This document shows positions 24,952 through 31,937 of a DNA stretch of 64,000 nt, piece after piece. The DNA is from Rhodoferax lithotrophicus. GTDB taxonomy: Bacteria > Pseudomonadota > Gammaproteobacteria > Burkholderiales > Burkholderiaceae_C. The notes beneath the pieces were generated by a model. It searched no databases. It was not told the origin of the DNA and saw only the letters and a list, made by a program, of their open reading frames with translations. The translations under genes and the position numbers were made by a program. The stretch is from contig NZ_AP024238.1 in the NCBI RefSeq assembly GCF_019973615.1, forward strand, positions 4,795,989-4,859,988. The letters are read 5' to 3'. Each line of letters starts with the position of its first letter. Position 1 is the stretch's first letter.

Positions 24952-25428
24952 ATGAAAGACCAGGAAGTGCTTGACCCCACCAACGACGCTGAAGCCGACA
25001 TGGCCGCCATTGCCCTCCAGTGCCTAACGGCAGCGCTAGACCATTCCAAGGCGGACCACATCAACATCATTCTGGATGTGAGCGAAGAGGGCGAAGCCAG
25101 GCATGAGACCCCGGTGCTGAAACTGCCACCCCGTGCCCTGCGCTTTTTTGCCGATGTGTTACGCCAAATGGCCAAGCAAGAGCCCATGCTGCTGGTGCCA
25201 CAAAAGCACGAACTCACCACGCAAGAGGCGGCCAATTTTTTGAACGTGTCGCGCCCCTTTGTCATCAAGGAAATCGAGGCCAACCGCCTCAAATGCCGCA
25301 AGGTCAACCGCCATCGCCGCATCGAATTTGAAGAACTGCGCCGCTACCAGGCCGCGCAACAACAACAGTCTGAGCAGGCCCTACAAGACCTGACCAAGTT
25401 GTCTGAAGAACTAGGGTTGGCGTTGTAA
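24952..25428 (+). CDS. excisionase-type helix-turn-helix antitoxin (partner of PIN toxin)
   Basis: 158 residues from the ATG at 24952, preceded by AAGGAG; the longer upstream frame crosses a repeat and is unlikely. The C-terminal MerR/excisionase-like helix-turn-helix LTTQEAANFLNVSRPFVIKE near 82-101 binds DNA, and the N-terminal half (about 1-75) probably binds the toxin. The following PIN gene begins GTG directly after the TAA, a coupled order typical of type II modules. An imperfect ATTGCGAATAAT-type palindrome lies upstream. The antitoxin looks intact while the toxin is broken. Confidence 0.8.
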   Translation: MKDQEVLDPTNDAEADMAAIALQCLTAALDHSKADHINIILDVSEEGEARHETPVLKLPPRALRFFADVLRQMAKQEPMLLVPQKHELTTQEAANFLNVSRPFVIKEIEANRLKCRKVNRHRRIEFEELRRYQAAQQQQSEQALQDLTKLSEELGLAL

Positions 25429-25823
25429 GTGGCTGGTTCGGCGCGTTACACGGTCATTCTGGATGCGAATGTCCTGTACCCGCAGCTGGTGCGTGACACC
25501 CTTCTGAGTCTGGCCGTTGAGCGCCTTTACCACGCACTGTGGCCGCAGGCATTGCCGGGCACGCCGACGCTATCGTCACCTTCAACACCAAGGACTTTCC
25601 GGCAGATGTGTTGCAGCCCTATGGCATTGAAGTGCAACACCCCGACGAGTTTGTGATGAACCAATTGCAGTTGCAGAAGATACCGGCGCTGAGCGCCATC
25701 AAAAAGATGCGCGCCCGTTGGACCAACCCTGCGCGGCCAGCGCAAGAGTTGATCACGGCGTTTGAAAAACGAGGTTTGCCTATGACGGCTGACTTGCTGC
25801 GTGAGGCTGTCACGCTTATTTGA
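25429..25823 (+). pseudogene. PIN domain toxin with internal deletion and frame change
   Basis: The first frame starts with GTG right after the antitoxin stop: YTVILDANVLYPQLVRDTLL, including the first PIN Asp. After VERLYHALW it loses homology, and another frame gives GIAGHADAIVTFNTKDFPAD, LQPYGIEVQHPDEFVMNQLQ and a C-terminal helix ending at 25823. The middle, with the other acidic residues, is missing (about 90 residues, by memory of family length). So this VapC-like RNase is inactivated. TGA directly precedes the next repeat. Confidence 0.8.
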
Positions 25824-25824
25824 T

Positions 25825-25883
25825 GTCAAATTGGCCTCTAGCCCAAGTAGGTCGTGCGCAAGCAGCTATTAATTCAAGAGTAT
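25825..25883 (+). repeat. dispersed ~55-bp repeat
   Basis: TCAAATTGGCCTCTAGCCCA, then GCGCAAGCAGCTATTAATTC and AAGAGTA. It follows the PIN relic's stop immediately and shows the consensus almost perfectly. Confidence 0.95.
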
Positions 25884-25894
25884 TTTGTGACGAT

Positions 25895-26099
25895 TCACCG
25901 CTTTCTCCACCAGTGACTGGCAATGCTGAGCAGAATGCTGATTTTTGAAAACCCCTTCTTACGCGACAGCGGCAGCTCGCGCACGTCCACCACGGTTTTC
26001 ACCTGTGCGGCTTGCAGGCGGGCAATGAAGGCGTCTAGAACAAGGCCTTCGTAGCCGAGGGTAAAAAGGGTGGGGGTATGGGGTCGGGGGCCGATTTGA
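25895..26099 (-). pseudogene. truncated DUF488 family gene
   Basis: Reverse strand: FTLGYEGLVLDAFIARLQAA followed by VKTVVDVRELPLSRKKGFSK, the N-terminal half of DUF488 proteins (normally about 120-190 residues). It then runs into unrelated ISILLSIASHWWRKR and a stop next to the repeat. The catalytic-looking rest of the domain is gone. No clear native start codon; the frame extends upstream through short tandem repeats. Confidence 0.72.
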
Positions 26100-26414
26100 T
26101 AGGGTGACCTGAGTTTTGAGCAAGTGGCGCTCGGATTCGCACCGTTATGTTGGATTGCAAGACCTGATCCCGGAGTCCCGTGATCCCGGAGTCCCACACG
26201 GAGTCCCTTCTGAGATTGCCGCTCTTGCGCCACCGCTGACCGTGATCGTCAAATTTGCCTGCACCACTGCCCTTACACTGCGTAGTCATATAGAGTGTGG
26301 GATACAGATGTACATATCGAAACCTATCGCTGGATGAAATCGAAAACAATATATATTACTCACGCTCTTAATTTCGATTTTTATAAGTAGTTCAGATCCA
26401 TCGGAGTGAAGACG
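26100..26414. other. intergenic region with short tandem repeats
   Basis: About 315 bp without a gene. GATCCCGGAGTCCCGT occurs twice in tandem at 26166-26197, followed by a partial third CGGAGTCCC. After about 26300 the composition becomes AT-rich, marking the start of a foreign island. Confidence 0.5.
26166..26207. repeat. 16-bp tandem repeat, about 2.5 copies
   Basis: GATCCCGGAGTCCCGT twice and a partial third unit ending GGAGTCCC. It lies near the left edge of the AT-rich island. Confidence 0.6.
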
Positions 26415-26759
26415 ATGTCCGTTTACGTAGACAGTGTAAATATTCTTTGGCGCAATGCGTACTGGTGCCACATGCTTGCTGACTCTCTTGAAGAACTCCA
26501 TCTCTTCGCCAAACATTTGGGGGTTAAACGCCACTGGTTTCACCGAAATGCATCCTACCCACATTACGATATAACGCGTGAAATGCGAGATTACGCGATA
26601 AATCAAGGCGCATTAATCGGTAGTCGAGAATTAATCATTTCATGCGCCAAACAACTAAAGAGAGAACTTAACCAGACCGTCAATCATACCCATTGCCTGC
26701 ACCACCACTGTTGTCGAACAATGACGAGGCAACGCGATCTATTTAATTCTACGAATTGA
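26415..26759 (+). CDS. DUF4031 domain protein
   Basis: 114 residues from the ATG at 26415. MSVYVDSVNILWRNAYWCHM, then ADSLEELHLFAKHLGVKRHW, PHYDITREMRDYAINQGAL and SRELI match the DUF4031 pattern, a short domain of unknown function often found in phage and mobile DNA. The C-terminus is Cys/His-rich (HCLHHHCC). AT-rich like the following genes, and 11 bp before the HigB-type toxin. Function unknown. Confidence 0.7.
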   Translation: MSVYVDSVNILWRNAYWCHMLADSLEELHLFAKHLGVKRHWFHRNASYPHYDITREMRDYAINQGALIGSRELIISCAKQLKRELNQTVNHTHCLHHHCCRTMTRQRDLFNSTN

Positions 26760-26770
26760 TTTTGTAACTA

Positions 26771-27103
26771 ATGCTAGAGATTTCATTTGCTAACAAATCA
26801 CTGCGTACTCTATGCGAGAACAGTGCAAAGGCGGAGGCAGCGTTTGGAATCGAAGCAGCGGTAAGATTACAACGCAGACTGGCAGATTTGAGAGCAGCAA
26901 ATAATATAAATGAATTGGTAGACGGTAGTTACACCAAGGATACAGAAGGAATCGGAAATAAAATCATTTTTAATTTAAGCGTCGACATTAAAATGATAAT
27001 AATACCAAACCATATGGTGATACCAACATTACGCACAGGCAAGACAGACTGGAAAAAAGTTCGAAGAATTAAAGTTATCGAAATTCAAAGTCATAAAAGA
27101 TGA
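26771..27103 (+). CDS. HigB/RelE-type toxin
   Basis: 110 residues. LEISFANKSLRTLCENSAKA with EAAVRLQRRLADLRAA and WKKVRRIKVIEIQSHKR at the end resemble the RelE/HigB fold of ribosome-dependent mRNA interferases. Active-site residues cannot be assigned with confidence. It overlaps the antitoxin gene by four bases (ATGA), with toxin first, the HigBA order. Confidence 0.78.
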   Translation: MLEISFANKSLRTLCENSAKAEAAFGIEAAVRLQRRLADLRAANNINELVDGSYTKDTEGIGNKIIFNLSVDIKMIIIPNHMVIPTLRTGKTDWKKVRRIKVIEIQSHKR

Positions 27104-28209
27104 CAACACACAAATTTCAGCCCAATTGGACTTCACCACCCGGTGATAGTATTCTAGATATACTACGATATAAATCCATATCACTTGAAGAGTTTTCTCA
27201 AAAATTCGGTGAGACCCAATCTGCGATTGATGCATTGGTACACGGGCGAACAGAACTTACAATAAAGCATGCAAAGAAACTTGAGTCACTTTTTGGCAGT
27301 CCATATACATTTTGGCTAGCGCGAGAGGAACAATACAGAAATGATCTGAGACGTTCAAAAGATGAAGAAAAAAGGTCATTGAATATGCAGTGGCTTTCTG
27401 AATTGCCACTAAAAGATATGGTTCGGTTTGGTTGGTTGAGGCCTAAAGTTAATGCAAAGCCGAACTTGACAGAGTGTTATGAATTTTTTAATGTCACATC
27501 GGTCGACGAGTGGAGAGATAGCTTCAATCATCAGCTAGGTTTGGCATCATTCCGTACATCAAACTCTTTTGCCCATAAACCGCTGTCTGTTGCGGCTTGG
27601 CTTCGCAAGGCCGAAATTGATGGTACAGCAGCAAAATGTGCAGACTGGAATGCGGAAAAATTTCAAGCAAGCCTGAATGAAATTCGTAAACTAACAAGAA
27701 TTAAATCACCGCTTGAATTCTTGCCAATATTAAAAAATATTTGCGCAGATGCTGGAGTTGCCGTGACAGTAGTTCGGGCTCCCACTGGATGCAGAGCTAG
27801 TGGGGCAGCTCGCTTTATTACACCGAACAAAGCACTGATAGTATTGAGCTTTCGCCATCTAACTGACGATCACTTTTGGTTCACTTTTTTTCACGAAGCA
27901 GGTCATTTGCTTTTGCATAAAAGAGCAACAGTTTTTATTGATGGCCTTGAGGATAATGCATCAATTCTAGAGGATGAGGCGAATGCATTTGCTCAAGATG
28001 TATTAATACCTGAAAATAACATCAGTCGATTAACAAGCATTGAGCTTAACACAATGGGAATTGCAAGATTTGCAAAGGATATTGGAGTATCACCTGGAAT
28101 AGTAATCGGACAGATGCAAAATAGTGGCCGAATTTCCCATGATCGCCTAAACGGTTACAAAAACAGATACACATGGGCGGAAATAGATGAGTATTTATCT
28201 TCACCCTGA
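27100..28209 (+). CDS. HigA-like antitoxin: XRE helix-turn-helix fused to ImmA/IrrE peptidase
   Basis: 369 residues. An N-terminal XRE-type domain (about 18-75: SLEEFSQKFGETQSAIDALV, then HAKKLESLFG) is followed by a linker and an ImmA/IrrE metallopeptidase domain with FFHEAGHLLLHKRATVFIDG (HExxH-like zinc site, about 265-284) and EDEANAFAQDVLIP (third ligand region, about 297-310). In this class, protease action may inactivate a repressor or antitoxin in response to stress. It overlaps the toxin gene. It is AT-rich and converges directly (zero-base gap) on the gene at 28210. Confidence 0.85.
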   Translation: MTTHKFQPNWTSPPGDSILDILRYKSISLEEFSQKFGETQSAIDALVHGRTELTIKHAKKLESLFGSPYTFWLAREEQYRNDLRRSKDEEKRSLNMQWLSELPLKDMVRFGWLRPKVNAKPNLTECYEFFNVTSVDEWRDSFNHQLGLASFRTSNSFAHKPLSVAAWLRKAEIDGTAAKCADWNAEKFQASLNEIRKLTRIKSPLEFLPILKNICADAGVAVTVVRAPTGCRASGAARFITPNKALIVLSFRHLTDDHFWFTFFHEAGHLLLHKRATVFIDGLEDNASILEDEANAFAQDVLIPENNISRLTSIELNTMGIARFAKDIGVSPGIVIGQMQNSGRISHDRLNGYKNRYTWAEIDEYLSSP

Positions 28210-29163
28210 CTAGCCATTAAATCTCACAAACTTAGCCGGATTTTTTTGCCAATTACAGATGGCATCTTCCATTACCTGCATCGCTTGCGGTCCAACTTGC
28301 AAGTATTCTCCAAGCTTGAGAAATAGAGCATCTAGCTCTTGAATACCAAGCGGAATGTTTTTTGAACCATTAAATAACAAAAAACCACCACTTTTTGGAC
28401 CGGTTGCTCCATGCATATATGCTGAATCAGCTTCAATGGAAACCAGCCCCATCTTCCCCAGCATAGTTAAGTAATCAAAACGACCAGTTCTGCCAAAACT
28501 CGCTACAGAGCTCATTGTGCGATATAGATAGCTAAAAACTGAGCGTGGATCCGCATCTGTTTTTCGTTTAGCTTCTTGAAATAAGTTAATATGCCTCTTT
28601 GTTGGTCCAATCCACTCTACATAAGTCGAAATTACTTTGTTAGGACTTTTTGGTTTGTTAGGTTTAAGAGTTTCATATTTACGATGATTACCAAATCTGC
28701 GCATTACACCATCAGCTCCTGCGAGAGTTAGATAGTTATTTTTAATCCAAGACTCAAACTCTGAAGTATTGTTGCTCACTGTATTCCAATCCCAAATTAC
28801 ACCTTGTTGAAGTCCTCCATATACATCTCGTGGAAGGCGCCAACCCGTGCTAAGACTTTTTCCAAAATGAGTGGCCAGAAAAACCAACCAGCATGCCTCA
28901 TCAAGGTTTCCTTCTCTTTGATGAAGCTCAGCGGCTTTTAATGGATCAAAAAGGGGACTGCATGGGTCGGAGCGCTCGATAGATATAGGTCTCGACCGCA
29001 TTACGGAAAGATAGCGGACACGACGAATACTATCAATTAATTGATCTATAAATGCAGCACAATTATCTGGATCAATGATTCCCGGCAATTCATGCTCATT
29101 CGCATCGAAGTCAACTAGCTTTGCGTACAAATGATTTCCAAGAGCTCTTTCACTTTCCTTCAT
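28210..29163 (-). CDS. alpha-glutamyl/putrescinyl-thymine pyrophosphorylase-like protein (clade 3 type)
   Basis: 317 residues. The order of conserved pieces (NEHELPGIIDPDNCAAFIDQ, LFDPLKAAELHQREGNLDEA, CWLVFLATHFGKS, FGNHRKYETL, FGRTGRFDYLTMLGKMGLV, SAYMHGATGP, and MQVMEDAICNWQKNPAKF at the end) matches, from memory, bacterial proteins called alpha-glutamyl/putrescinyl thymine pyrophosphorylase clade 3. The phage relatives replace a pyrophosphate on 5-hydroxymethyl-pyrimidine in DNA with an amine-bearing group. Here no DNA kinase accompanies it. It follows the thymidylate-synthase-like gene by 41 bp on the same strand, so both probably form one unit. The exact reaction is unknown; the family assignment is not verified by alignment. 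Confidence 0.68.
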   Translation of the reverse strand: MKESERALGNHLYAKLVDFDANEHELPGIIDPDNCAAFIDQLIDSIRRVRYLSVMRSRPISIERSDPCSPLFDPLKAAELHQREGNLDEACWLVFLATHFGKSLSTGWRLPRDVYGGLQQGVIWDWNTVSNNTSEFESWIKNNYLTLAGADGVMRRFGNHRKYETLKPNKPKSPNKVISTYVEWIGPTKRHINLFQEAKRKTDADPRSVFSYLYRTMSSVASFGRTGRFDYLTMLGKMGLVSIEADSAYMHGATGPKSGGFLLFNGSKNIPLGIQELDALFLKLGEYLQVGPQAMQVMEDAICNWQKNPAKFVRFNG

Positions 29164-29204
29164 ACACGCCTTTTTAACAACTATAATTTGAACCCAAACA
29201 ATTA

Positions 29205-30245
29205 TTAAATACCAACTATTGGAATAATATCATCAATTGACATTTGCTTATCGCTTTCCCTATTACTAAGCAAAAGCGTTCGGCGTCGACTGTAATAAGT
29301 ATCAATATATATATCAAAAACATCAGATGCCATTTGTCTTTTTATTGGATATATTTTTTTAATATCACCTGCCTTGCCATTTTTCCCAAGCCTAAATATC
29401 TTTAGCAGACGAGTAAGATCCTTCCAATATGGCGGAAGCTTTATTAAATTAAGGCCAACAACTCCCCCAGACCTTATTTCAAGCTCTACATCCAATAACG
29501 TCGAAATATATTCCCAAGGATCACTTAATGGCATGGGTGGCATTGCCGAATATTGATCAGTTGAATGCCATCCTTCATTTAAATACTGCAAAGCATCATC
29601 GATCTGCTTATCATATAAATGAAGACTCCCAACCGAATGCCGGTAGCTTCCAAGTCCAATATTAAGCTTTCTCGCTATCATTTCTTGCAACATGGTAAAT
29701 GCAAAGATATCATGAGGAAGGCCCCAAAATGCATCATTAGAACGCATATATACAACCATGTGCAACTGATCATTGCGCCTAAAAAACTGAAGTACACATG
29801 TACATGGTATATCGTTATGATGTTCTGCAATATCTTCTGCGTCGAATATTTGAATAACTGCCTTTCTGGAGTCTCCACGTTTTGATAAGATTTTCAAGAC
29901 ATTAGATATTTGATCTTGCCCATGCATGCACCGAATGCGTGGACCATATCCACCATATATTGTCAACCCATCATCAGATGATTTCCTATATTCTGGCAAA
30001 TAGTATTCTATAAAATCAAGGTCGTTTTTTCCACTTAGATACCATAAAAGTTCACCAAGACCACTGAATACCTTACCCTTTGTTTCTGATCGACTAAGCC
30101 GAGCTAAAGGATTTTTGAGTTCAAGCATCACTCCGATGATTTCTCGGGAATTACCCTTACTGGATTCAATAGAAACACCTCTTTTCAGAACCCTTCTAAG
30201 GGTTTTTTGCAGCAAGTCATCTATGGTCATTGCAGAAATAAACAT
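29205..30245 (-). CDS. thymidylate synthase superfamily enzyme, dCMP-type (possible (hydroxy)methylase)
   Basis: 346 residues from the ATG at 30245 (a TTG ten codons earlier and ATG 30230 are alternatives; no clear ribosome site). The catalytic Cys region DIPCTCVLQFF and MRSNDAFWGLPHDIFAFTML and YRHSVGSLHLY are thymidylate-synthase motifs. Where ThyA has Asn in GLPFN, this protein has Asp (GLPHD), the same change as in phage dCMP hydroxymethylases, and the Asn-to-Asp mutant of ThyA is known to prefer dCMP. So it may methylate or hydroxymethylate dCMP. It is AT-rich and paired with the pyrophosphorylase-like gene. It is not the cell's usual ThyA. Confidence 0.8.
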   Translation of the reverse strand: MFISAMTIDDLLQKTLRRVLKRGVSIESSKGNSREIIGVMLELKNPLARLSRSETKGKVFSGLGELLWYLSGKNDLDFIEYYLPEYRKSSDDGLTIYGGYGPRIRCMHGQDQISNVLKILSKRGDSRKAVIQIFDAEDIAEHHNDIPCTCVLQFFRRNDQLHMVVYMRSNDAFWGLPHDIFAFTMLQEMIARKLNIGLGSYRHSVGSLHLYDKQIDDALQYLNEGWHSTDQYSAMPPMPLSDPWEYISTLLDVELEIRSGGVVGLNLIKLPPYWKDLTRLLKIFRLGKNGKAGDIKKIYPIKRQMASDVFDIYIDTYYSRRRTLLLSNRESDKQMSIDDIIPIVGI

Positions 30246-30247
30246 AG

Positions 30248-30456
30248 TTATATTTTTGTTAAATATTGTCTGCAATGGTTGTCAAACTGGTCGATGGAGT
30301 AGCCACAGTCCACCCCCCCATCACCCTCCACCCCCAAAACCAACCTCTGCGTCGTCCGCGTCGCCGCCACATAAAACAGCCGGGCCTCGTCCTTTTCGGC
30401 CTCACCGTTTGCTGGCATGTGGCCCACGCCGGGCAGGGCCACCACCGGGAACTTCC
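30248..30456 (-). pseudogene. C-terminal relic of a UvrD-like helicase
   Basis: Reverse strand: FPVVALPGVGHMPANGEAEK, DEARLFYVAATRTTQRLVLG and VEGDGGVDCGYSIDQFDNHC. It matches the C-terminus of the intact helicase encoded at 31938-33761 (FPVVALPGVGHMPAPGEDEK, ARVFYVAATRATHRLLIGVG) but lacks everything upstream. Its last 20 or so residues run into AT-rich island DNA. This is either a partial duplication or the rest of a paralogue cut by the island. Confidence 0.75.
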
Positions 30457-30500
30457 GGCAATGGCGCCAAGAGACCCTCCGCGCACAGCTTTTTCTCAGC

Positions 30501-31559
30501 TCACGCATCCCCACCCCCTTCCAGCAGCACCCCGCGCCGCGCCAGCCGTTCCCGCGCTTCAATCAAAGCCTGGTGCAGGTGTTGCTCCAGCTCGGCCTTG
30601 GGTGGCAGCTCGGTCCAGTATTCGGCCACGGTGATGCCATCCTTGTGCATTTGCAGAAGCTCCACCTGTTCGCGGCTGGATTCGGCGCACAGGATCAGGC
30701 CGATGGGAGCCTCTTCGCCTGGCTGGCGCTCATATTTGTCCAGCCACTTCAGGTACAGCTCCATCTGACCCTTGTGGGCGGCTTTGAAATGGCCCAGCTT
30801 GAGTTCGATGGCTACCAAGCGGCGCAGGCGGCGGTGGTAGAACAGCAGATCCAGGTAGAAGTCTTCCCCGTCAATGACCATACGCTTTTGCCGCTCCACA
30901 AAAGCAAAGCCCCGGCCCAGCTCCAGGATGAAGGCTTCGAGCTGGCGCAGGATGGCGCTTTCCAGGTCGGCCTCGTCATGACCTTGGCGCAGACCCAGAA
31001 AATCGAGGAAGTACGAGTCTTTGAAGACTTGAGCGGGGGCGGTGGTTTGGGTAACGACCGGCTCAATCTGAACAGGGGCTGTCGATTGCAAAGTGGCAAG
31101 CTCGGTGCGCTCAAAGGCTTTGCGTTCGATCTGGTGGTGCAGCTCGCGCACGCTCCAGCCGTCGTGTGCGGCTTGCTGGGCGTAAAACTGGCGGGCTTGC
31201 GGGGTTTTGAGCGCCACGATGGCGACCATGTGGCTCCAGCTCAATTTTGTCGACAGTGTTGACACAATTGTCGCGTCGGGAAAGCTTTCGGCAAACTTCA
31301 CCATGCGACGCAGGTTGCGGGACTCAAAGCCTCGGCCAAACTCTTGCGCCAACTGTTGGCCCAGTTGGTCTAGCAGTTGGGTGCCGTAGTTGGCCCGCGC
31401 ACCGCCCAGCACCTCGGTGCGCAGGCGTTGCCCTACCGTCCAGTACAACCTTGTCAGCTCCGCATTCACCGCACCAGCCAGGCGCTGACGGCTGCTGGTT
31501 ATCAGCGTGCGCAGTTCGGCGTGCAGGCTGTCGGCAGATTCGGGGATGACCTGGCTCAC
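30501..31559 (-). CDS. YhcG/DUF1016 PDDEXK nuclease-domain protein
   Basis: 352 residues. The N-terminal DUF1016 helical domain (about 10-150; LTRLYWTVGQRLRTEVLG, SRNLRRMVKFAESFP) is followed by a PD-(D/E)xK nuclease domain with GEDFYLDLLFYHRRLRRLVA and IELKLG (Asp...ExK). FAFVERQKRM and AEYWTELPPK are conserved in YhcG. These proteins occur near restriction-modification and defence genes, but the function is not established. It is GC-rich, unlike the AT-rich island to its left. Confidence 0.88.
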   Translation of the reverse strand: MSQVIPESADSLHAELRTLITSSRQRLAGAVNAELTRLYWTVGQRLRTEVLGGARANYGTQLLDQLGQQLAQEFGRGFESRNLRRMVKFAESFPDATIVSTLSTKLSWSHMVAIVALKTPQARQFYAQQAAHDGWSVRELHHQIERKAFERTELATLQSTAPVQIEPVVTQTTAPAQVFKDSYFLDFLGLRQGHDEADLESAILRQLEAFILELGRGFAFVERQKRMVIDGEDFYLDLLFYHRRLRRLVAIELKLGHFKAAHKGQMELYLKWLDKYERQPGEEAPIGLILCAESSREQVELLQMHKDGITVAEYWTELPPKAELEQHLHQALIEARERLARRGVLLEGGGDA

Positions 31560-31937
31560 GGTTGCACCTTGCAGGCGTGCTGAACGCCAAGGTCGGTGCT
31601 GATGGAAGAAATGAAAGTCGCCATCCCTGAATCACCCCTGAGTGAACTTGTTTTTGATAGGTCAATCATGCCGCAAAGTTGTCTCGCCGCCATGCGGGAT
31701 TGCCCTTGTGTTGGCATTCTAAAGACAAAAAATGCCTCTAGGCCTTATGAAATTTGCGCAACAAGCTACTTAATTTATAGTGAATCCAAGTCGGTTTCCC
31801 GATGCTGCACGGCAGGCAACCTCTTCCATGAACATTGAAAAATGAACGCGACAAGTTAATTTTTCAAGGATGAGAGGCCGCCAATCTAGGTGGAATGCCA
31901 ACTGAATCGCGCCACTTAACGTGGCGCAATAGGATGT
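31560..31937. other. intergenic region between YhcG and helicase genes
   Basis: 378 bp without a convincing gene on either strand. It contains one dispersed repeat (31728-31786) and probably the YhcG promoter. Confidence 0.5.
31728..31786 (+). repeat. dispersed ~55-bp repeat
   Basis: AAAAATGCCTCTAGGCCTTA, then GCGCAACAAGCTACTTAATT and TATAGTGAA. Confidence 0.85.

Noticed and set aside
26166..26207. Short tandem repeats as a CRISPR
   Set aside because: Units are 16 bp, direct and unspaced, with about 2.5 copies and no Cas genes.
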